Origin: an uncultured Bacteroides sp.
GTDB lineage: Bacteria > Bacteroidota > Bacteroidia > Bacteroidales > Bacteroidaceae
DNA length: 9,149 nt
Direction of reading: 5' to 3'
Assembly: GCA_905201685.1 (NCBI GenBank)
Contig: CAJKOW010000062.1
Span: forward strand, 1-9,149
A program made the position numbers and the translations under genes. The notes beneath the pieces are model-generated. The model ran no database searches and was not told where the DNA came from. It was given only the letters and a program-made list of their open reading frames with translations. Below, in pieces: positions 6,605-9,149 of the stretch. Position 1 is the stretch's first letter, and each line of letters starts with the position of its first letter.

Positions 6605-6703
6605 TCAACAATGGGTATTCAAACTTCCGTTTATTTTATGTAAACCTTTTATATTCAATATCTCATTTTCTGAAAGAATTTCTAATTCAAATGTATTATT
6701 CAT
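6605..6703 (-). CDS. Small leader-like peptide, 32 aa (possible peptide precursor)
   Basis: This short gene runs from ATG (plus 6701-6703) to TGA (plus 6605-6607), four bases before the transglutaminase-like gene. It is preceded by its own promoter (6731-6738), leaving a leader of about 22 bases, so it is the first gene of the transcript. Its middle reads LSENEILNIKG, which resembles the leader motif of Bacteroidales ribosomal peptide precursors (the L-S/N-E-N-E-M-x-x-hydrophobic-x-G-G pattern, TIGR04149-like). Here only one glycine follows, then LHKING and a polar end NTHC with a terminal cysteine. The short acidic N-terminal half and basic-polar C-terminal half fit a leader-core design. No radical-SAM enzyme, cyclase or peptidase-containing transporter is in the window. 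It could be a secreted signal, a modified peptide, or a non-coding leader. The family likeness is from memory of the motif and was not tested by search. Confidence 0.6.
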   Translation of the reverse strand: MNNTFELEILSENEILNIKGLHKINGSLNTHC

Positions 6704-6730
6704 ATACTATATCATTTATTTTTGATGCAG

Positions 6731-6738
6731 CAAAAATA
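6731..6738 (-). promoter_or_regulatory. Promoter of the peptide / transglutaminase-like operon
   Basis: The minus strand reads TATTTTTG here (plus CAAAAATA), a full match to the Bacteroides -7 consensus TAnnTTTG. No TTTG lies at the expected 19-21-base distance upstream, which suggests a weak or activator-dependent promoter. Predicted start near 6725, about 22 bases before the peptide's ATG. Confidence 0.65.
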
Positions 6739-6767
6739 GTACACTATCCTAAAAGGCTTTATAACAA

Positions 6768-6780
6768 AAAGATAATCTTT
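6768..6780. promoter_or_regulatory. Candidate operator AAAGATAATCTTT in the divergent intergenic region
   Basis: A 13-base inverted repeat (AAAGAT, A, ATCTTT) lies between the divergent peptide and kinase promoters, centred roughly 45 bases before the predicted kinase transcript start. Its GATAATC core also occurs at 5384-5390, at nearly the same distance from the -7 element of the kinase-like remnant. It may bind the response regulator encoded downstream. No binding evidence. Confidence 0.4.
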
Positions 6781-6805
6781 CCATAATATTTTTTCGGCTT
6801 TCTGT

Positions 6806-6813
6806 TATCTTTG
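6806..6813 (+). promoter_or_regulatory. Promoter -7 element of the histidine kinase gene
   Basis: TATCTTTG fits TAnnTTTG, and the predicted transcript begins about 15 bases before the ATG at 6835. Because the element covers the TTG at 6811, that TTG cannot be the start codon. No -33 TTTG is visible, as at the remnant copy. Confidence 0.7.
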
Positions 6814-6834
6814 CATTGTTTTTTGATTATAAGT

Positions 6835-8220
6835 ATGAGAAGGTATTATTATATAACGACTCTTGCCGTTTGTGCAATATGCTTGTTGCAAGCGTTATAT
6901 ATCGCAAATCTGCATAACCGTTATATCAAACAAAATATAACGGACATTGACAGAATAGTGGTTATATCAGTAGATAAGGAATTGCATTTACGCTCTCTCC
7001 GTAAAAACAAGAAAAAGCCCAGGCAGCAACAATACATATCGGTGAGGCGTATGGAAGACATGTCACCTCAGGAAATAGACAGCTTGACACGGATATGTCC
7101 TTTGCCATCGAAGGAATTATACAATATTGACGCAGCCAGGGAAAAGGGCATTGCAAAGACTTCTACAGAACTCGTGGCTCAGGTGATACAAGACAGTTTT
7201 CTGGCAGAAGGATTCCCGCTGGATTTGACTGCTTTAGACAGCATATTTGTCAAAGAGACAGCTTACGCCTATCCGCATGCCTTTATACTTTATAATGAAG
7301 ACAAAGAGATACTCGACTCTGTAGGAACGTTGAAAAACAGTAGTTCTGACTATGTTTCAAAACTGATTCCGATAGGTACTAAAGGATTGCAATACTTGCA
7401 GGTGAAAGCGGATATTCCACTATTGCCTTTCATCAAAGAGCAAGTTTGGGCATTGCTTCTTTCGGCCATCCTGATGATTTTCGTCATTCTGTGCATGGCT
7501 TATCACCTCCTCGTCATCCGCCGCAAAGACACATTGCTGCAACAGCGTGAAGACACCATCAACGGCACCATACACGACCTGAAAGCTCCGCTGAACAGCG
7601 TAGTAACCACCTTGAGTTGGCTGGAATCTACCGAAGCCAATGCGGCGAAAAAGAAAGCAGTGGAAATCAGCCGGGCGGAAGTGAGACACTTGGTGTGCAA
7701 CATCGAATCGCTCTTAGTCACCGTACGCAAGGACAGGAAGCGGCTGATACTGAAAAAGGAGGAAACGGACATCCCACATCTGGCAGAAATAGTGAAAAAC
7801 AGCATGGATGCCCTCTACCGCACCAAGCCGCACACCATTGAGATAGAAAACCGACTGCCGGAGAACATGAAGGTCGTGGCCGACGGCATGTATATAGAAA
7901 ACGTCATCCGTAACTTGGTGGAGAATGCCCTGAAGTACTCGGACGACGGAGTGAACGTAAAAGTAACGCTGCAGACAGCGAACGGCATGCTGCAAGTAGC
8001 AGTGCAGGACGACGGATGGGGCATCGCACCGCGGTATCAGAAAAAGCTGTTCCGCCAGTTCTATCAGGTGCCCCGCGGTGCGGACCGAATCCGCAAAGGA
8101 TACGGCATCGGCCTGGCACAGTCGAAATACATCATCGACGCGCACAAAGGAAAGCTTTCCGTAAAGAGCGCCGAAGGAAAAGGCAGCGAGTTTTCGTTTA
8201 CCATACCGGTGAGGGTTTAA
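6835..8220 (+). CDS. Sensor histidine kinase, 461 aa
   Basis: This membrane sensor kinase has a first helix at about residues 7-25, a periplasmic sensor region of about 175 residues (27-203) of no recognised fold and rich in basic and polar residues, and a second helix at about 204-226. The cytoplasmic part has the phosphoacceptor His247 in the H-box TIHDLKAPL, the N-box NLVENALKYS (Asn360, Asn364), G1 box DDGWGI (392-397), F-box LFRQFYQ and G2 box KGYGIGLAQS (421-430), so all catalytic boxes are present. There is no HAMP domain; the second helix leads almost directly into the dimerisation helices. The ATG at 6835 is chosen because an in-frame TTG at 6811 lies in the promoter and because the remnant copy shares this start. 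It probably phosphorylates the response regulator at 8406, from which it is separated by a 185-base repeat spacer. Its stop TAA lies inside the first unit of that repeat. The GC content rises noticeably from the second helix onward. Confidence 0.93.
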   Translation: MRRYYYITTLAVCAICLLQALYIANLHNRYIKQNITDIDRIVVISVDKELHLRSLRKNKKKPRQQQYISVRRMEDMSPQEIDSLTRICPLPSKELYNIDAAREKGIAKTSTELVAQVIQDSFLAEGFPLDLTALDSIFVKETAYAYPHAFILYNEDKEILDSVGTLKNSSSDYVSKLIPIGTKGLQYLQVKADIPLLPFIKEQVWALLLSAILMIFVILCMAYHLLVIRRKDTLLQQREDTINGTIHDLKAPLNSVVTTLSWLESTEANAAKKKAVEISRAEVRHLVCNIESLLVTVRKDRKRLILKKEETDIPHLAEIVKNSMDALYRTKPHTIEIENRLPENMKVVADGMYIENVIRNLVENALKYSDDGVNVKVTLQTANGMLQVAVQDDGWGIAPRYQKKLFRQFYQVPRGADRIRKGYGIGLAQSKYIIDAHKGKLSVKSAEGKGSEFSFTIPVRV

Positions 8221-8397
8221 GTTTTTGAGTTCTTAAGTTGAGTTGACGAGGGGACGAGTTAACAAGGGAACAAGGGGCTTCAGACCTTGTCAAATTAGAA
8301 CTTAAGAACTCAAAAACTTAAAAACTCAAAAACTCACCCACCCCTCGTAGCCTGAAGCCTCGTTCCCTCGTCAACTAAACTTATAAACTCAAAACTC
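8218..8397. repeat. Composite inverted/tandem repeat between kinase and regulator
   Basis: Almost the whole spacer is repeat. The 19-base GTTTTTGAGTTCTTAAGTT (8221-8239) is perfectly inverted at 8299-8317. From 8299 the sequence continues as octamers AACTTAAG, AACTCAAA, AACTTAAA, AACTCAAA, AACTC (consensus AACTYAAR, to 8335). GGCTTCAG (8276-8283) is inverted at 8352-8359, and the right arm 8352-8397, read on the minus strand, repeats the left arm with small gaps (AGTTGACGAGGGAACGAGG against AGTTGACGAG...AGGGAACAAGGG). It contains one copy of the family also seen at 1209-1260, an inverted second copy and an extra octamer run. A transcript would fold into a long imperfect hairpin. No transposase or target duplication is visible. 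Confidence 0.8.
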
Positions 8398-8405
8398 CTA
8401 TCTAT

Positions 8406-9095
8406 ATGAGCAAAATCAAAGTATTGTTTGTGGACGATGACCTTGCCTTGGGCAGCATCGTCACTCTGGCATTAGAAGATGCGGGATACGAAGTACACTA
8501 CCAGACTTCGCTGGCAGGCATCCGAACCGTAACGGCGGAAATGCAGCCGGACATCGTAGTGCTGGACGTGGAGATAGGTGCGAAAAACGGCATCGACGCC
8601 ATCCCCGAACTGAAACAGATAGCGCCGGAAGTGCCTGTGCTGGTGATATCGTCGCACGTGGAAAGCGACAACGTAGTAAAAGCCCTGAAGGTAGGAGCCC
8701 TTACCTACCTGAAGAAACCCTTCGAAATGACCGAACTGCTGGCCTACATACAGCGTTTTGCCCACCCCTACCGTCCGAAAGGAACCGAAATAGGCATGTT
8801 CCGCCTCAAAGCAGACGAAAACCTGCTGCTGAAAGGCGACGAAAAAGTAAGGAAGCTGAGCCTGCTCGAAAGCAAACTGCTGAAGATGCTGGCACAGAAT
8901 CCCAACCGGGTGATCACCCGCGAAGAGATAGCACAGGAACTGTGGGGCGAATACACAACGGAGAGCAGCGAACAAAGCCTGAACAACTACATTGCCCGAA
9001 TCAGGAAATATCTGGCCGACGACCGCCGGATAGAACTGGTCACCATCCCCCGGATAGGCTACAAGTTGATAACGGATGGAGAGCAGCAGGAATAG
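8406..9095 (+). CDS. OmpR/PhoB-family response regulator, 229 aa
   Basis: The receiver domain spans about residues 4-118, with the acidic pocket D10-D11-D12, phosphoacceptor Asp54 (IVVLDVEIG), the switch residue Ser82 (VLVISSH) and Lys104 in the KKPF motif. A DNA-binding winged-helix domain fills about 128-225, with LSLLESKLLKML, the NRVITREEIAQELWG turn, the recognition helix SLNNYIARIRKYL and the wing RRIELVTIPRIGYKL. It is full length for the family and all active residues are in place. It follows the sensor kinase in the same direction, so the two are a likely pair, although the 185-base repeat between them is unusual for such pairs. No TAnnTTTG promoter is visible just upstream, so it probably depends on read-through from the kinase promoter. 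Likely targets are the divergent promoters at 6704-6834. Confidence 0.94.
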   Translation: MSKIKVLFVDDDLALGSIVTLALEDAGYEVHYQTSLAGIRTVTAEMQPDIVVLDVEIGAKNGIDAIPELKQIAPEVPVLVISSHVESDNVVKALKVGALTYLKKPFEMTELLAYIQRFAHPYRPKGTEIGMFRLKADENLLLKGDEKVRKLSLLESKLLKMLAQNPNRVITREEIAQELWGEYTTESSEQSLNNYIARIRKYLADDRRIELVTIPRIGYKLITDGEQQE

Positions 9096-9118
9096 TGTCT
9101 TGTACTGATATAGGTAGA

Positions 9119-9141
9119 CACATTTTAATAACAAAAATGTG
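9119..9141. repeat. AT-rich hairpin at the window end
   Basis: CACATTTT (9119-9126) is inverted as AAAATGTG (9134-9141) across a seven-base loop, 23 bases after the response regulator stop. No T-run follows within the window, so a terminator is possible but not shown. Confidence 0.35.
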
Positions 9142-9149
9142 AATCAACA

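Noticed and set aside
6811..6813. TTG as the kinase start, adding eight residues
   Set aside because: It overlaps the TAnnTTTG promoter element and lies before the predicted transcript start. The ATG at 6835 is also the one shared with the remnant copy.
8299..8335. CRISPR-like array of short repeats
   Set aside because: Units are only eight bases, run head to tail without spacers, and no cas gene is present.
8472..9134. Minus-strand frame of 220 codons opposite the response regulator
   Set aside because: Antisense shadow rich in Phe, Tyr, Gln and His with no domain, over a complete receiver and winged-helix gene.

Overview
The window looks like a chromosome segment of a gut Bacteroides or close Bacteroidales relative. 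The evidence is a fused SecDF translocase, promoters of the Bacteroides type (TTTG, 19 bases, TAnnTTTG), start codons without clear Shine-Dalgarno sequences, a VirE/VapE-like P-loop protein of the kind common in Bacteroides, and several dispersed intergenic repeat families. I do not assign a species.

Layout. Bases 1-1211 hold the 3' part of secDF, followed by a copy of an 8-base-periodic repeat and a strong hairpin terminator. Bases 1334-2878 (minus strand) hold a visibly GC-rich, stand-alone VirE/VapE-like P-loop gene with its own good promoter. Bases 2879-3337 have no gene but carry two repeat elements: a run of CACAG units and a large GC-rich palindromic array. Bases 3338-5310 (minus) are a two-gene operon: a small two-helix membrane protein, then an exported thioredoxin-like protein with a long, cysteine-rich C-terminal region. 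Bases 5311-5679 hold the promoter of that operon and what looks like the decayed start of a second histidine kinase gene. Bases 5680-6703 (minus) are a second operon: a previously hidden 32-codon peptide gene and, four bases on, a membrane-anchored transglutaminase-like cysteine enzyme. Divergent from it, bases 6835-9095 (plus) encode a sensor histidine kinase and an OmpR/PhoB-type response regulator, separated by a 185-base repeat-built spacer.

How it may work together. The centre of the window (about 3338-9095) reads as one envelope module: a two-component system divergently transcribed from a small peptide with a leader-like sequence and a periplasmic-facing transglutaminase-like enzyme, next to an exported thioredoxin-like protein. 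The same divergent layout (minus operon, about 130-140 bases, plus-strand kinase start) occurs twice, at 5311-5448 and 6704-6834. The kinase in the first copy is reduced to a promoter and a few codons, which suggests duplication followed by loss. That the peptide is a substrate or signal for the enzyme or kinase is inference. The sequence shows only the adjacency, the peptide's leader-like character and the shared promoter elements.
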